64,000 nt of DNA from Amoebophrya sp. A120 (Eukaryota; Sar; Dinophyceae; Syndiniales; Amoebophryaceae). Of this stretch, positions 44,695 to 57,500 are shown one piece after another. The stretch lies in assembly GCA_905178155.1 (NCBI GenBank), contig CAJINV010000019.1, forward strand, positions 786,988 to 850,987. Direction: 5' to 3'. A program made the translations under genes and the position numbers. Under the pieces are notes generated by a model. It made no database searches. It saw nothing but the letters and a program-made list of their open reading frames with translations, and had not been told where the DNA came from. The first letter of the stretch is position 1. The number at the start of each line of letters is the position of its first letter.

Positions 44695-46083
44695 ACGAAT
44701 TAGAACAGAAGGAAGGGAAAGACAAAGAAACTTGATTGGAGCAGATTATGTCATCACTTTACGATTATAGATGAAGGTGAAAGAATCAGGAGGGCCACAC
44801 GTCGCTTTTTATTCTATACTGTGTTTATATTGCGGGAAGCAGGGGGGTATATGTAGTCGCTTTTGGTGTACTAGGTGATAGGGTAGAAAATCTTCTCGAG
44901 GGGCGTGCTATAGACCTTCCTGGAAGCGATATGGGCTCGAGCAGCTCGCTCAGCGAATAATAAAATCACACTGGCAAAAATAGCACTACTTGGGACGGCC
45001 GGCATGATAGGAATGAGCTTGTTAGCCTCAGGTCGTGCCACGAAGTTCTGTTATTTATATTTTCAAGGAATTACCCTCAACATTATTTGCGAAATGGAAA
45101 TTCTGTTTTCCATTTTAAGCTGCTACTTATGCAACCGAAACCGATCTTTTTTTTTGTTGAAATCGTATGTATGACTATGAACTATGAAGATCCACCTCTG
45201 GTTGCAGCCTGCCAAAGTAAAGACTTCAGACTCCTTCACCACCAGAGAGGTGTAGGTCAGAGAACAGAGTTCGGCCTCAAGAAGAGTAGAATTTGCGTTG
45301 ACATTGGCAATCAACATCGCCCCTGTTGTTCCTGCTGGCTCCTTCCTTGAAAAATGCAAGGAGCGCGGCGTCGTAGGCTTGTTGAAGACTATCGACCCAT
45401 GAAGAAAACTTTCGTGATGCAAAATCAAGAAGGGGTCCATGGTGCTCAAGTTACAGCAACATGACTCATTGTTTTTTGAAGATGAAGATTGGCAACCGCT
45501 CCTTTACCGACATCAGAATCGAAATTGCGGAGGAGGTGGAGCACCGCGCACCTTTTGTTTTTCACTTTTTCTCGCCCTTTCGTAGTTATTGTATGAATTC
45601 TTTTTGAAAAAATTCTGGCACACATCGATTCTCACTCTTTTGAAAACTAGAAAGAGCATCAACATGTGCAACGTCACTCACTGCTGTGCCAATAGAGTTG
45701 TTTTTTTAATTTGGTTCACACAAAATACTTGCACTTGCACATGCAACAATTTTACAAAAAGTAGTGAAGACTGAGATTCGTAACTACTTGCAATAGAAAA
45801 TACTGAAACTGAAGACCACTGCTCCCGCACCCGCATACATTTGTTGAAAAATTTCTTGGCTTGCGTTTTGGCACACATCGTCCCCATGACGAGTATTATG
45901 AGTACACTACTTACACTACGACAGAAACAACTGCAATGAATCAGCATGACTTGATGAGGTGAAACGTCGTCCGCAGACCGCCACAGATTTCTTGCTGTCA
46001 AGCGTCGTCACATGCGCAGCATGCCGATTGATTTACGTTTGATTTACGTTTGCCCTTGCCCTTCCTCAGCTACAGAAAGCTAT
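44695..46083. other. spacer with one weak open frame
   Basis: An ATG-started minus frame at 45123-45440 (105 codons, MDPFLILHHESFLHGS) could be a small protein but has no recognisable feature. Otherwise AT-rich sequence with nothing evident. Confidence 0.35.
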
Positions 46084-46165
46084 GATGGCAATACGAGTAC
46101 GATACTTTTGCACAGGATAGTGACTGGCCGCCGTCGATCCCTCCCGCACGGTAACTTTTATTGCC

Positions 46166-46426
46166 TGATCAAATGCAAAAATGTCTGGGTCTGGAAGAGA
46201 TGGGACTTGTCATGCACATTTTGCATGACCCGTGAGGTCTGTGATGCTGGTGCTAGCATCACAGATTTTTTGAGAGCTTCTTGATGCTAATTACGCATGA
46301 GAAATGCACTCTCCGCGTGCCAAGAGCTGACTCCTCTTGCTGCTCATGCAACACAGATATTTTTAGAATCTGCAGACAGCATTACAAGTTGCATTCTTCC
46401 AGACCCAGACACTTTTACATTTGATA
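46166..46426. mobile_element. introner, family A (duplicated copy)
   Basis: 261 bp; left end reads TGATCAAATGC instead of TATCAAATGC. Identical twin at 47030-47290. Lies beyond the stop codon of the nearest gene. Confidence 0.8.
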
Positions 46427-46538
46427 TTCGCTACAGAAAGCTCAAATTCAGGTCGTCCATTTTTTCAAACCGCATCACCATTGCGTGACTGGCTGGCGTC
46501 GATCCCTCCTGCCTTTCGCCCGCTACAGAAAGCTCAAA

Positions 46539-46790
46539 TATCAAATGTAAAAGTGTCTGGGTCTGGAAACTTGTGATGCTGGGTGGCGTCTCATGATGAG
46601 GCCACAAGTGCTGGCTCAACATGACAAGTTTCTGAGCTTCTAGGTGTTGCCTATTCTGCATGACAAACTGCGTTTCTGCATCACAGAAAAACTGGGCTAT
46701 TGGGTGACGTGCATGACAGATTTAAGAGTCATTCCAGACAAGCATGACAAACATGCATTCTTCCACACCCAGACACTTTTGCATTGGATA
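46539..46790. mobile_element. introner, family A (duplicated copy)
   Basis: 252 bp, perfect flank repeat TCAAA. Twin of 47403-47654. Confidence 0.85.
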
Positions 46791-46838
46791 TCAAATTCAG
46801 GTCGTCCATTTTTTCAAACCGCATCACCATTGCGTGAC

Positions 46839-46983
46839 TATGAACTGCAAAAGTATCGCACTCGTATAAATGCATTACAAATTTCCTCAGCATGAGAGAG
46901 AAAATTTGCAATGCGGATTTACCTTAAGACAAAGATTTGTAATGCATGATGGCAATACGAGTACGATACTTTTGCACAGGATA
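46839..46983. mobile_element. introner, family B (duplicated copy)
   Basis: 145 bp, perfect flank repeat GTGAC (46834-46838, 46984-46988). Twin of 47703-47851 and probable crossover point of the tandem duplication. Confidence 0.85.
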
Positions 46984-47029
46984 GTGACTGGCCGCCGTCG
47001 ATCCCTCCCGCACGGTAACTTTTATTGCC

Positions 47030-47290
47030 TGATCAAATGCAAAAATGTCTGGGTCTGGAAGAGATGGGACTTGTCATGCACATTTTGCATGACCCGTGAG
47101 GTCTGTGATGCTGGTGCTAGCATCACAGATTTTTTGAGAGCTTCTTGATGCTAATTACGCATGAGAAATGCACTCTCCGCGTGCCAAGAGCTGACTCCTC
47201 TTGCTGCTCATGCAACACAGATATTTTTAGAATCTGCAGACAGCATTACAAGTTGCATTCTTCCAGACCCAGACACTTTTACATTTGATA
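47030..47290. mobile_element. introner, family A (duplicated copy)
   Basis: 261 bp, flanks TTGCC and TTCGC (weak match). Twin of 46166-46426. Confidence 0.8.
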
Positions 47291-47386
47291 TTCGCTACAG
47301 AAAGCTCAAATTCAGGTCGTCCATTTTTTCAAACCGCATCACCATTGCGTGACTGGCTGGCGTCGATCCCTCCTGCCTTTCGCCCG

Positions 47387-49867
47387 CTACAGAAAGCTCA
47401 AATATCAAATGTAAAAGTGTCTGGGTCTGGAAACTTGTGATGCTGGGCGGCGTCTCATGATGAGGCCACAAGTGCTGGCTCAACATGACAAGTTTCTGAG
47501 CTTCTAGGTGTTGCCTATTCTGCATGACAAACTGCGTTTCTGCATCACAGAAAAACTGGGCTATTGGGTGACGTGCATGACAGATTTGAGAGTCATTCCA
47601 GACAAGCATGACAAACATGCATTCTTCCACACCCAGACACTTTTGCATTGGATATCAAATTCAGGTCGTCCATTTTTTCAAACCGCATCACCATTGCGTG
47701 ACTATGAACTGCAAATAGGTATCGCACTCGTATAAATGCATTACAAATTTCCTCAGCATGAGAGAGAAAATTTGCAATGCGGATTTACCTTAAGACAAAG
47801 ATTTGTAATGCATGATGGCAATACGAGTATCAGATACTTTTGCACAGGATACTGACTGGCCGCCGTCGATCCCTCCTGCACGGTAACTTTGATTGCCTCA
47901 TGTTGGTCCTGAACGTCAGCAGCATGTGGGCCCTGATGCGGTGCTGGTGTTCTGCTACCAGGTGGTCCGTCTGAAGATGCTCTTGCAACACTACCTAGAG
48001 CAGGACGTGGTCGAATGACATACCCGCTACCCACCGCATCTCGTAAAAACTTCAGCATTTTTGTATTTCGTTGGCCGTAGGGAACGAGAATCGCAACGTA
48101 GGCTGCAATTGGCTCACTTCTTCCAGTTGCAGCACGACTAGTTGTTCCGGTGCCGGCAACCTCCACATCTTCGTCCAGCTTCAGCAACTGCGCCCAGTTT
48201 TCCAGTAATCTTTTCGCGGATTGGTCCGACACCAGAAACCCACCGCACGTCTTCCTCCCCTGCTGGTCACAGTCGCACAGCATGTCCTGGAGAAACAGCA
48301 GGGACACTTGGTTCTCCAGCTCGGGCAGGACACAGCAGGAACTGGCGCTTCTACACTGCTCGCCTGCCGTGTTCATTACGTCAAACCGTTCTTGCGAGGA
48401 CCTCTTTTCTTCTCCTTCGCAGCTTAGGCAGAACTTTTTGTTGTCCAGAATCAAATCTAAGCTGCTTCTGCTGTATCTCTTCGTCAACCCGGTTCTGATG
48501 TGGCGGATATTGGAAGAGGGCGCAAACATCAGCTGCTCGCTCTGATTCACGTTTCCACATGGGCACAATTGTTCCATCGGCGAGAGTTGCGGGACACCGC
48601 CAACGTCCAGGAGGTAAAAGGTGGACTTTTTCTGTTTATCGTCCCCATCCTGCAACACACGATGATGATCCTGGGGACCACCACCATAATAGTGCCTCTC
48701 CACCCAACGCTGAATCCGGACCGACAGATCTTCGAAAGGACGACCGTAGTAGCCCACACTAGTATCCGTTGCTCGTTTCGCAAGCACCAAGCCGCGAGAA
48801 AAATCAGTCGCAGGCCTGACACTTTTATGCTCCTCGTCCGCTGTGCCAAGCAGGGCGTCCAGCAGGGCTGAGAGTGGATCTTGCAGTTCGGGCACCTCTT
48901 CTTGGTCCTCAGCCAAAGAAACTCTTGAAGATGGCAGCGCTGGCGGAAGGTCTGTCTCGTCCTGGTAAACAGCAGTTGCAAAAAACGGAGATATTGAAGA
49001 TTTTCCAAGTTCTTGTAGATCGTCTGTCTCACTAGATGAGTCTTCAGGAGATGAAACTTCGCGGCCAGTCTGCGTCATGCCGCAAAAAGCAGATTGCTGG
49101 ATTCTTGTTGATGAGACCACAGGACCACACTCCGCCTCTGCTTGTCGTGAAGACGAGGACGCTTTGCGCTTGTTGCCACCGCGAGTGCTGCTTCTACTTC
49201 TCTTACTACTCCTAGAACTTCTATTCGAAGTTTGCCGACAAAAGGCCGCCGCCGCCCCTAAAATCGGCGGTGCTTTTCCGTCTAAGACTTCCGAAGATGA
49301 GGCTTCGTCGCTGCTAGCGGAGGGAAGGGCGGTGGATTTCGTGAGTTTTCGCGTATCGTGGTCGGATTTGAACTCATCGTCTTCGTTGGCACTACCTTCA
49401 ACATGATCTTCCCCGAGCACATGCCACGAAGAACCAATCGCACCCGCATGTTGCGACGTCACTGAAGATGGAGTTCTAGTGGAGACCGAGCCGAAACTGC
49501 GGTGGCGCCGGAGAAAATTATCCGCGGGGGATGATGAGACACTTAGTACTTGTTCGGGTTGATATTCATGGTAGGTAGGAGCTGCGGGCACACCACGGGG
49601 CCCGATCGGCAACCATTTTGATACTTTGCTGGAGGTTGCGCTTTGCTCCTCGTCGACTTCTCGTGTTGCGGCTCCTGACCAGGGCTGTTGTTGGGCGGAC
49701 ACTGGAGGGGCAGGCATTTCTTTAGATGAGCCAGGGATTTTCGTTTGCGCTGCAGAGACCGCTCGGAAAAGAAGGCACGGGGTGGTGGTCGTGTCCCGCC
49801 TGAACGCGACGGCGATAACTGCAATGAAGGACCGTGTCGCCCGGCGAAATGTTGACATCTTGTTCAT
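47387..49867 (-). CDS. unknown secreted or membrane-anchored protein with Cys-rich part
   Basis: 689 residues from 47852-49867, 47655-47702 and 47387-47402, joined by removing two introners. Starts at ATG: MNKMSTFRRATRSFIAVIAV, a basic N-terminus with a weak hydrophobic stretch that could be a signal anchor or targeting peptide. Residues ~100-330 are Ser-rich and low complexity. The C-terminal half is more ordered: FEDLSVRIQRWVERHYYGGG, LCPCGNVNQSEQLMFAPSSN, FCLSCEGEEKRSSQERFDV, LQDMLCDCDQQGRKTCGGFL, with paired cysteines (CPC, CLSC, CDC) that might bind metal. The protein ends MRFEKMDDLNLSFL then TAG. Extra copies of this ending lie downstream in the tandem duplication but are beyond the stop. 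No family recognised. Confidence 0.65.
47403..47654. mobile_element. introner, family A
   Basis: 252 bp, perfect flank repeat TCAAA (47398-47402, 47655-47659). Removal joins KMDDLNL|SFL-stop at the end of the gene starting at 49867. Confidence 0.85.
47703..47851. mobile_element. introner, family B
   Basis: 149 bp, flanks GTGAC and CTGAC (4 of 5). Removal joins QEGSTAAS|HAMVMRFEKM. Confidence 0.88.
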
Positions 49868-50121
49868 CTTGGTCCTAAATAGAAGGTGTACAGGTTTTTT
49901 AAAGGAAGTTCTGGGGGGGGTTACATTACTCTAGTACTAGTAGCTCTGAAGAAACACCAAAGTAGACACTAACTGTTCAATATGTAAATGAAATTCGAAC
50001 TACAAGGAAGCGGGATGAACCCACACGTCTTTTCTACTCAAAAACTCATGGTTGCAACAGAAACGATACTGCCGAAAAGTCATATAAAATCTTTATCATA
50101 CATTGGCGGCAATTTCACAGT

Positions 50122-50412
50122 TCAACTTTCGTTTTCCTCCATCACTGCATGCGATTCTTGAAAAAAGCCGGTTTTGAGTAGTTTGAACGCAACATCATAA
50201 AAAAGCAGCTCGCATGAAGCAGAAGTACGCCTGATCCTTTCTCTAGCGGTGACCACATACTTCTGGAGCGAGACAGCTAATTCTAGAACAGGCAGGCATC
50301 TTGGGATCGTTCCTTTCACCACTACCAGTTTCATCAGTGCCTTGCTGTCACTGCGAGGAGAAATTTTGAATCTTCGTGTAGTCATTTTTTGTGCAGTATC
50401 AGTTGTAAACAT
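50122..50412 (-). CDS. hypothetical small protein
   Basis: A complete 96-residue ATG-to-stop frame between two larger co-directed genes. Basic (MTTRRFKISPRSDSKALMKL...), no signal peptide, no motif recognised. It reads more like protein than neighbouring chance frames but has no other support. It could instead be part of the 3' region of the acyltransferase gene. Confidence 0.35.
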   Translation of the reverse strand: MFTTDTAQKMTTRRFKISPRSDSKALMKLVVVKGTIPRCLPVLELAVSLQKYVVTARERIRRTSASCELLFYDVAFKLLKTGFFQESHAVMEENES

Positions 50413-50441
50413 TCTTACTTAAGGACATAGCGAGGCCTTCA

Positions 50442-53400
50442 TCAAACTCGATTTTTTCCGCGATAATCAACATCTGTTTCTTTTTCATAGGGTGCTTCAT
50501 CATCTTCTTCGTCTTTCTCTTTTTCCACACAACAAAACGGATCGCAGGAGGACGCCTCATCACCCTCCTGCGGCCCGAGAATCCACGGGTGGTAGTAAAA
50601 CGCGGGGACTACACGTCGACCACGACGATCATGATTCGCTTGCAGTGCCGTAGATGTCACTTTCATCTTGTTTGGATTGCAAGTTTTCGCGCCCCCAGGA
50701 CTCATCTTTTCGTTTTCTCCGACGACATTATCACTCCTCGCATACAACTTTCTGCCGCGAGCTGAAGGTCTCGATCCCTTGCTTGGGGTGGAGTCCGCAT
50801 GGTTAATATCCGCTTCGTTCATGCCATTCACGTGCAGCTCATCTGCGGTGTTGCGGTTCTTGTCCTGATTGTCTTCTTCATCAACCCCAACGACAAGGTC
50901 TTCTCCACCAGCACCCCCAGCAGATGAAATCGACCCGCAATTCATCACGACAACTTCCTCCGCCTCCCCGCGCATGTTCCCGTTTCTTAAGCGGGTCCTA
51001 CACCAGCGCAAAGGGCAGAAAAAAGCGACAAGATTCAGTCTCCACCCCCGGCTGAACGGAGAGCCTTTCGCTTGTTTGAAGTCCTTCAAATATGTGACTT
51101 TGTGCCACGTATGCATTGCAAATATATCTGGGTCTGGAAGAGTGTAAACTTGTCATGCAGGTTTTCGATGACCCTTGAGGTCTGGAATGCGGGACCTGCC
51201 ATGACAGAGTCTGTGAGGTCTCTAACTCTATCATGCCTATCCTGCATGAGAAACTCCCTCCCATCTTGGTCGAAAGTGGACAGCTTTTGGCAGTCATGCA
51301 ACACAGATTTTTGCATGATTCGGATTTAGCATGACAAGTTGCAATCTTCCAGACCCAGACATTTTTGCAATCCATACCACGTCGTCGCCTCCCAGGTGGT
51401 GAGGTTCGCGAAAACCAAATAGGTTTGAAACCCGAGCAACGCGCCCACCATCAAAAGGAACACAAGCACCAGCGTAACAGCGGTCATCAGGAGGAGAAAC
51501 GGCGTGCGCATTCCGGCCAGTTGTGCTTGGACGATTGCAGTACCAATAGTACTAGAGGATGCTGCTCCTGGTGCTCGTGCTCCTATGTGCGGCGTGAGAA
51601 CATTTGCAGGTGCCAATGTGTGCTGGTGGAACTGGTCACCGTAGTACGGTACTGAGGTCGACATCAAACCTTTGTGATCATCCAGTCCTCGGACTAAAGC
51701 ACTTGCAGAAGACGCTGATGCTCCTAACATCAAACTGCTTGGGTGAACTACGGGTGAAATACCTGCGCTCGACACCGCTCCCGTGGCTGCGGCTGACATC
51801 CCCCGTCCATGCAGCATTTTCCCGGCCAGATTGCTCGCGTGGTCACTGTATCAACTGTAAAAATATCTGGGTCTGGAAGAATTCATGTTTGTCATGCTTG
51901 TCTGGCATGAGTCTTAAATCTGTCATGCACGTTACCCAAGAGCTCCGTTTTTCTGTGATGCAGAAGCGCAGTTTGTCATGCAGAGTAGGCAACACCTAGG
52001 AGGAGCTCAGAAACTTGTCATGCTGATCCAGCATTTGTAGCCTCATCATGAGACGCCACCCAGCAACAGCATCACAAGTTTCCGGACCCAGACATTTTTA
52101 CTTTTGATACACTGTAAGATGAACCCGTGTTGTACACCGTTTTTCTGGGCCTAGCGGTCGCACTGGTGATCCCACGACCGGATGAACTGAGCCAGGATTT
52201 CGGCCGAAAAGCGTAAATCACCAGCGCCTTCAATCCGTAAAACAAAAACTGGAGCAATTCGAGGAACTGGAAGAAGAGAAAAAAGTAGAACGATCTCCGG
52301 TTCCATTCCCCGACACAATTGCCAATCCAAGGACAGTAGTGATCATACAGCAATACGCACCGCTTGCTGTCCCGACAGTGCTTGCTGCGCAAGGGCTGGT
52401 ACAGCTCGCAAATCTCGCAGTAGCGGAGACCGTTTGCGTTTGATGCGGGCTCCTTGTGCTGGATCTTTCTTCCCATTTCTTCGTGGTCCAGACTGCCAAC
52501 GGGCGGTGCCTGCTTGGCTTTCGTCAGACTGGATGCAGGTCGGATGACGTCGCTATCTTCATCTGCGTCGATTTGTGTATGGAAAAAAATGTCGAAGTCG
52601 CTATTGACCTGTTTCATCTCGGCCTGATTGACATTGATGTCGGCGTGCAGACAACTACTGCTCCCATGTATCATCAGAAATCATTCTGCCGAACAACTGG
52701 AACTGTATACATTTCAGCTCGTCGTCGTTTTGAAATTCAATCATAGTGCTTGTGACGGTACTAACACTGAGACTGACGGTGAGTAGGAGTACTAGTTGCC
52801 ATGAAGAAATATAGCTACCGCACCACAGGTCGTCGACAACAGATTGTTCTACTCGATTCATACAGCGCCGCTCGATGGGGTTTCCGCATCTGCAGCGGCG
52901 GTTAATACTATCCCCGCCGTAGTTGCCGTTGCCCTCTCCCTGAAGCGGTTGGCGTCCATGTCGAGCACGACATGTTCTTGATCCGCCTCGTGGGTCATTT
53001 CTGTAAGCTCCAGCTCGCCCCCCGGTCCACTTGTTATACGTGTTCTTCCAGGCGAAAGTGCATGTAGCTTTCCCTCGCCGGTGTCCTGGCTCCTCGCGAC
53101 CACGTCGTCCACATGATCATCCTCGACAACCGCGACAAGCTCGTAATTATGCTTCGACGTTCCATCAAGATGTTGCGGCGGTCCTCTCGTAGTACGGTGC
53201 ACCAGCATGCCCAAAAGAATCAGAAACGGGTTCACGCCCCCACTTCCCACGGTCGGAAAGTTTTGCGTCGGGACAAAGCCCGGATCCGCCCAACTGGCGG
53301 AAAAATAGAAGAAAATGGTCAAGAGCATCAAGGGAAGCCAGGGAGGTAGTACGACGTCTATTTGTGGTAGAGGAAAGAAGAAACTAAGCAGGTGGTCGTG

Positions 53401-53799
53401 CACGTGCTCGTGGTCAAGATCACCATAGGCAGCTTCCTCTGCTTTCAAGTGAGTCATTCGGCCTCCTGCTTGAACAAGTCCCGTGGTTGCAATATGCTGG
53501 GTCCTCGTGGGCGACGCTGGGTTCCTGCTCGCAATCTGATTGTCTCCCATAATTCCAACACGTCGCCCAGATACATTTCCATCTATGTTGAGTTTTGGTG
53601 CAGGTGAAGGTCTGGCGTACAAAATTGCCAAAGCAATGCCGAAATGAAGAGTCATCACGCAAACGGGTGCGACAATCCGCTCGTTCTCGAAGAGGGACGC
53701 AATTTTGTTCGAGACACAAGTAAAGCCCTTGATAGCCGCGGGGGCTGTCTGGGAAGCAGCACGGCCAGGCTTTTCCGACATGATTTTGCTTTTACTCAT
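50442..53799 (-). CDS. DHHC-family protein S-acyltransferase with DHYC motif
   Basis: 859 residues; blocks 52864-53799, 52110-52623, 51377-51848 and 50442-51109. Intron 52624-52863 is GT-AG; two gaps are introners. Membrane segments: VCVMTLHFGIALAILYA, LPLMLLTIFFYFSASWADPG (with the family DPG), then after the cysteine-rich domain FYFFLFFQFLELLQFLFYGL and LLLMTAVTLVLVFLLMVGAL. The CRD reads RYCEICELYQPLRSKHCRDS, then CVLLYDHYCPWIGNCVGEWN: the usual DHHC is DHYC here, a variant also seen in yeast Akr-type enzymes. NLTTWEATTW corresponds to the family TTxE motif and is followed by the usual juxtamembrane part (HKVTYLKDFKQAKGSPFSRG). Long insertions in the loop before the CRD. Start is the ATG at 53799; the frame is open further upstream without another ATG. 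Confidence 0.9.
51110..51376. mobile_element. introner, family A
   Basis: 267 bp, perfect flank repeat CCACG (51105-51109, 51377-51381). Removal joins TTWEATTW|HKVTYLKDF in the acyltransferase. Confidence 0.92.
51849..52109. mobile_element. introner, family A
   Basis: 261 bp, perfect flank repeat CACTG (51844-51848, 52110-52114). Removal joins YNTGSSYS|DHASNLAGKM. Confidence 0.92.
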
Positions 53800-54594
53800 G
53801 GCAGGAAACAAGGTAGAACCAATTACATCAAGGTACACAGAAGCTGCAACTCTTCTGTGAGTCGGGATCTTTGCAAGTTTTCGGTGGCAGAGCTCCTGCA
53901 GCTCTACTTCCAACGTGCTCGCCACGACTTGTTCGCAGATGAAGGTGTGAGGAACCTTGTTGCTGCTCGCTGCCGGCCCTTGCGTTCCTCTCCGGCAGGG
54001 TTATGTGTCATGATCTTCAGAAAAATGCGCGAAAAAGAAAAACCCAACCCCTAGTACACTTTCAACAACGCCACCAACACAACAGCACTGATGAGGTGTT
54101 TGGAGGTGGTTGTTTGTCCTCTGATATTTTTCTGCCTGTTCCTGTACTTGTCCTCGAGCCATAGTATCTTTCGGACCCACTTTATTACTTAAGTTCAATC
54201 AAGATCGCCAATCATAGCGTCTCATCATGCTTGTACGGTTCTTTGTCTTTCGCGAGGATTTCAACAAAAAGAAAAGTCATGAAATTGAAAGACGTCGCAG
54301 CTTATATTTACTTTTCCACTTCTCATGCACTTGTACTATTTGACTTTGACTTACTGTCTTCAAAATTACTCTTAAACTGGTTCAGCTTTAGGCTGTCTAT
54401 GAAAAGAGAAAAGAAATATTGACCACATAACGAAAGCTAGCGCTTTTTGCAAGCGCTTTTAAAGAATAAAGGTATTAATTCGTGCAAGAGCAAGACAAAA
54501 TATTCCACCTCGAAAAACACAACTCCGCCATCATCTCCAAGCCATCACATTTCCATTCCCGATCCCGCCCCCACCCGCTGTTGGCGTTGCGCTG
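53800..54594. other. spacer
   Basis: Between the acyltransferase start and the coiled-coil gene stop. The acyltransferase frame remains open to about 53925 without an ATG. No other feature. Confidence 0.45.
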
Positions 54595-57500
54595 CTATTC
54601 CCATTGCTGTAGTTGCCCGTGTTGCTCCGGCCTCGCGCGCCGCCGCTCAAGCTCTTCCGCATCTCGGCAATGGAATTGGGAATCGGAATCGCGCTGCTGA
54701 TGCTGTTATGAACTGCAAATATGTCTGGGTCTGGAAGAGTCCTCGGGGCTTGTCATGCACATGTTGCATGACCCGTCAGGTCTGTGATGCTGGTGCTAGC
54801 ATCACAGATTCTTTGAGAGCTTCTTGATGCTAATTACGCATGACAAATGCCCTCTCCGCGTGCCAAGAACTGACTCCTCTTGCTGCTCATGCAACACAGG
54901 TATTTTTAGAATCCGCAGACAGCATTACAAGTTCCACTCTTCCAGACCCAGATGACATTTTTGCATTTGATAGCTGTTGTAGCTGCCGATGAGTTGCTTC
55001 GGCGAACTGTTTGACGGTGACATCGCGCGCTATCCTGTGCAAAAGTATCGTAGTCGTACTCATTGCAGTATATGCATGACAAATCTTCTTTTCAAAGTAA
55101 AACAGCATGACAAATTCCATTTCTCATGCTGAGCAAATTTGTATATGCAATTCGCACTAGTAGGATACTTTTGCAGTTCATACGCGCGGCGGGGCAACAT
55201 CAATCCCCGACGGCACAGTTATTGGCGTGATCGTATGATGAGGATCATGGTGTAGCAGTCCATGATCCGCTCCTGCTCCCGCCCTGTACGCCGCCCCAGC
55301 ACTGGACGTGGTGTTTCCCAACGCTCGCGGCGGCGGGGGCTGGGGCTCCAACGGGGGATAAGGGGAGTTGGAAATAATTTTCGGCGCCGGGGTTGCAGCG
55401 CGCGTCAGAAGATGATCAGTGGTTGATGTGCTGCCCCCGAAGATGTTGTTGTTCATACGACTACTAGAAGATCCTGGTCCGACTACATGATTAATCTCAT
55501 CGGAAGTTGTACCACCTTGCTGGTGTTGCAGGTGTTTCGCAGCATGGGAATTCGCGCCGGGAGTCGTCGTGCTTTGGGAAGTAGAAAAACCTCCTGTCAG
55601 TGTTCCGGTCGTGCTGTTTTGTTTGCCTAGCAGAGCGGCATAGACGTTTTCCCGAGGAGGTTGATGTGGTTGGTGAGCACCGGTTTGTGCTTGAAGATGA
55701 TGTCCCGGCAAAAAATAGGAACTGTGTCGTGCCTGCTTTAGTGACCCGTCAACTAGTACATGATCCGCGACGCCTTTGGTAGTTTCTCCCCCGGTCCCTT
55801 GCGGTCGGGAAGTCGTCATCACAGAATTATTGTGTGGTCGCAACGGTTGGGGACGGTCGTTCTCGTAGTCATTCATCACGGCCATTCGTTTGCTGTAGGA
55901 CGACGAGTTGCAGCTGCTGGGGGCAACAGCAGCGGCCGTCTGGAAAGTGGGGTTATAGGAATGCAAACTGTTCGGCTGGTGGCAGCTACTCCGTGGTGGA
56001 CTTGAAATGTTATGTGCTGTTATTCCGTTGATGTTTTCACGAGTACCTCCCCCTACTCCCGTGCAGCTGTCAGCGTAAACAATGTTCCTTTCCCCTGTCG
56101 TAGGAAGATGATCAGAAGATGTTCTGCCAAAACTCACACTATTCCGGTTACAGCTCGCACTGAAATTTCCGCTCGTTCTTGTCGGCGAGGGAGACCGGGG
56201 AACCGCGTTTGCGGCGAGACTCTCCGCGAAACCGACACCAACAGCATTTAGGGCGGCGGTGTTTGTTCTTGCAGTAGGGCTACTAGAAGAACCTCTGCCG
56301 GTTGTACTAAGATTGTTGTTGTTCGAACTATTATTGTTCGACGCCCCGTTATTTGTTATCATCCCCGCCTCGTAACTGTTTGCAGCAGCTGAAGCCGGTC
56401 GGTTTTTCGGCGAGTTCGGATTCTGCTGGCCGCTGGGCATACCATCATGGTTCATTATCATTCCACCACCTCCAGGCGAGGATGATGAACTTTGGTTCGG
56501 CACGTAGTTCTCAAAATGCGCACCGCCCGCATGCACCACGTTCATGTTCCTCCTCGTCGGGGGCCGCCGTGCGGTCACCCGCCGGGTGATGATTGGAACT
56601 TGGGATGGTGCTCCGCCAGGCGGTTGAGGTTGGTGCTGAAGTAGATTGTGTGTCGGTCGTTCTCCTCGCACATGCCGCTGTTGGTGTCCTGGCTGTCCCT
56701 GAAGACCGGCAGTGGAGGGCCTCGCAGTGCCGTTGCCGGCAGTTGCACGCATGGAGGTCTTGTGCGGCGAAAGTTGTTGCTGCTGCTGTTGCTGCTCTCC
56801 TACTCGCCCAGTCGCTGCACGATTCGCCGAGTTATTCCTGGCACTACGACGACGAGACGATTGACTTTGACGCTCTTGTAAATGCTGTTCCATACTACTA
56901 GTCCCAGCTGCATAAGTAGGACCTGCTTTGTTTCCACCCAGCACCTGCTCGTGGTAGCTCGTATAATGCCGGGCCCCTGTACTAGCTGGTGTGGTCGTGG
57001 TCAGGGCTACTGCGCCGGCGGATTGCGACCGTGTTTTTTGTAGCGGCTGCTGCGCACCAGGATGTTGGCCTTCGTCTTCTTGTTCTCTGTCAAAGTTATT
57101 CATCTCCCAAGATGATGAACCTCCTCCAAAAACCGCAGCACCACCTTGTTCATCGAGAAATAGCTCGTGGTCTTCGATTTTCAAATTTTCAAATTCGTCG
57201 CCGCCGCATCCGCCGAAAAAGCCCACATTCGCGAAAGCGCTCGCCGGCATGCTGTAGCGGTTGTTTCGGGGAATCTGCTTGCTGGTCGTGTTCGGAGAAA
57301 ACCAAATTTGCTGATCCACATAGTGATTGCCATGACAAGTGGTATCTGGACAATGATTTTCATTGTGCTGATTCAGCATCGGTGGTGCTGTCGCGAAATA
57401 GTTGTTGTTTCGGGTGTAGGGAATGATCGGGGTTGTCAAGCCCCCTTTGATATTGCTGTGTGAAGCTGATGAAGTACGAGTCGCCCGCCCCGCATGTTTT

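Larger units (their letters stand above)
46084..47813. repeat. recent tandem duplication of about 865 bp
   Basis: 46084-46947 and 46948-47813 are nearly identical (a few substitutions and a 2-base difference). Each unit holds two family A introners, one family B introner and copies of the short exon pieces of the upstream gene. The unit boundary falls inside the family B introner. Confidence 0.9.

Noticed and set aside
46084-47386. Further coding exons of the gene at 47387-49867
   Set aside because: After joining by the removal rule the first copy already ends in TAG; later copies would be untranslated.
55600-57463. Plus-strand frames opposite the coiled-coil gene
   Set aside because: Shadows of a low-complexity minus-strand exon with no independent support.
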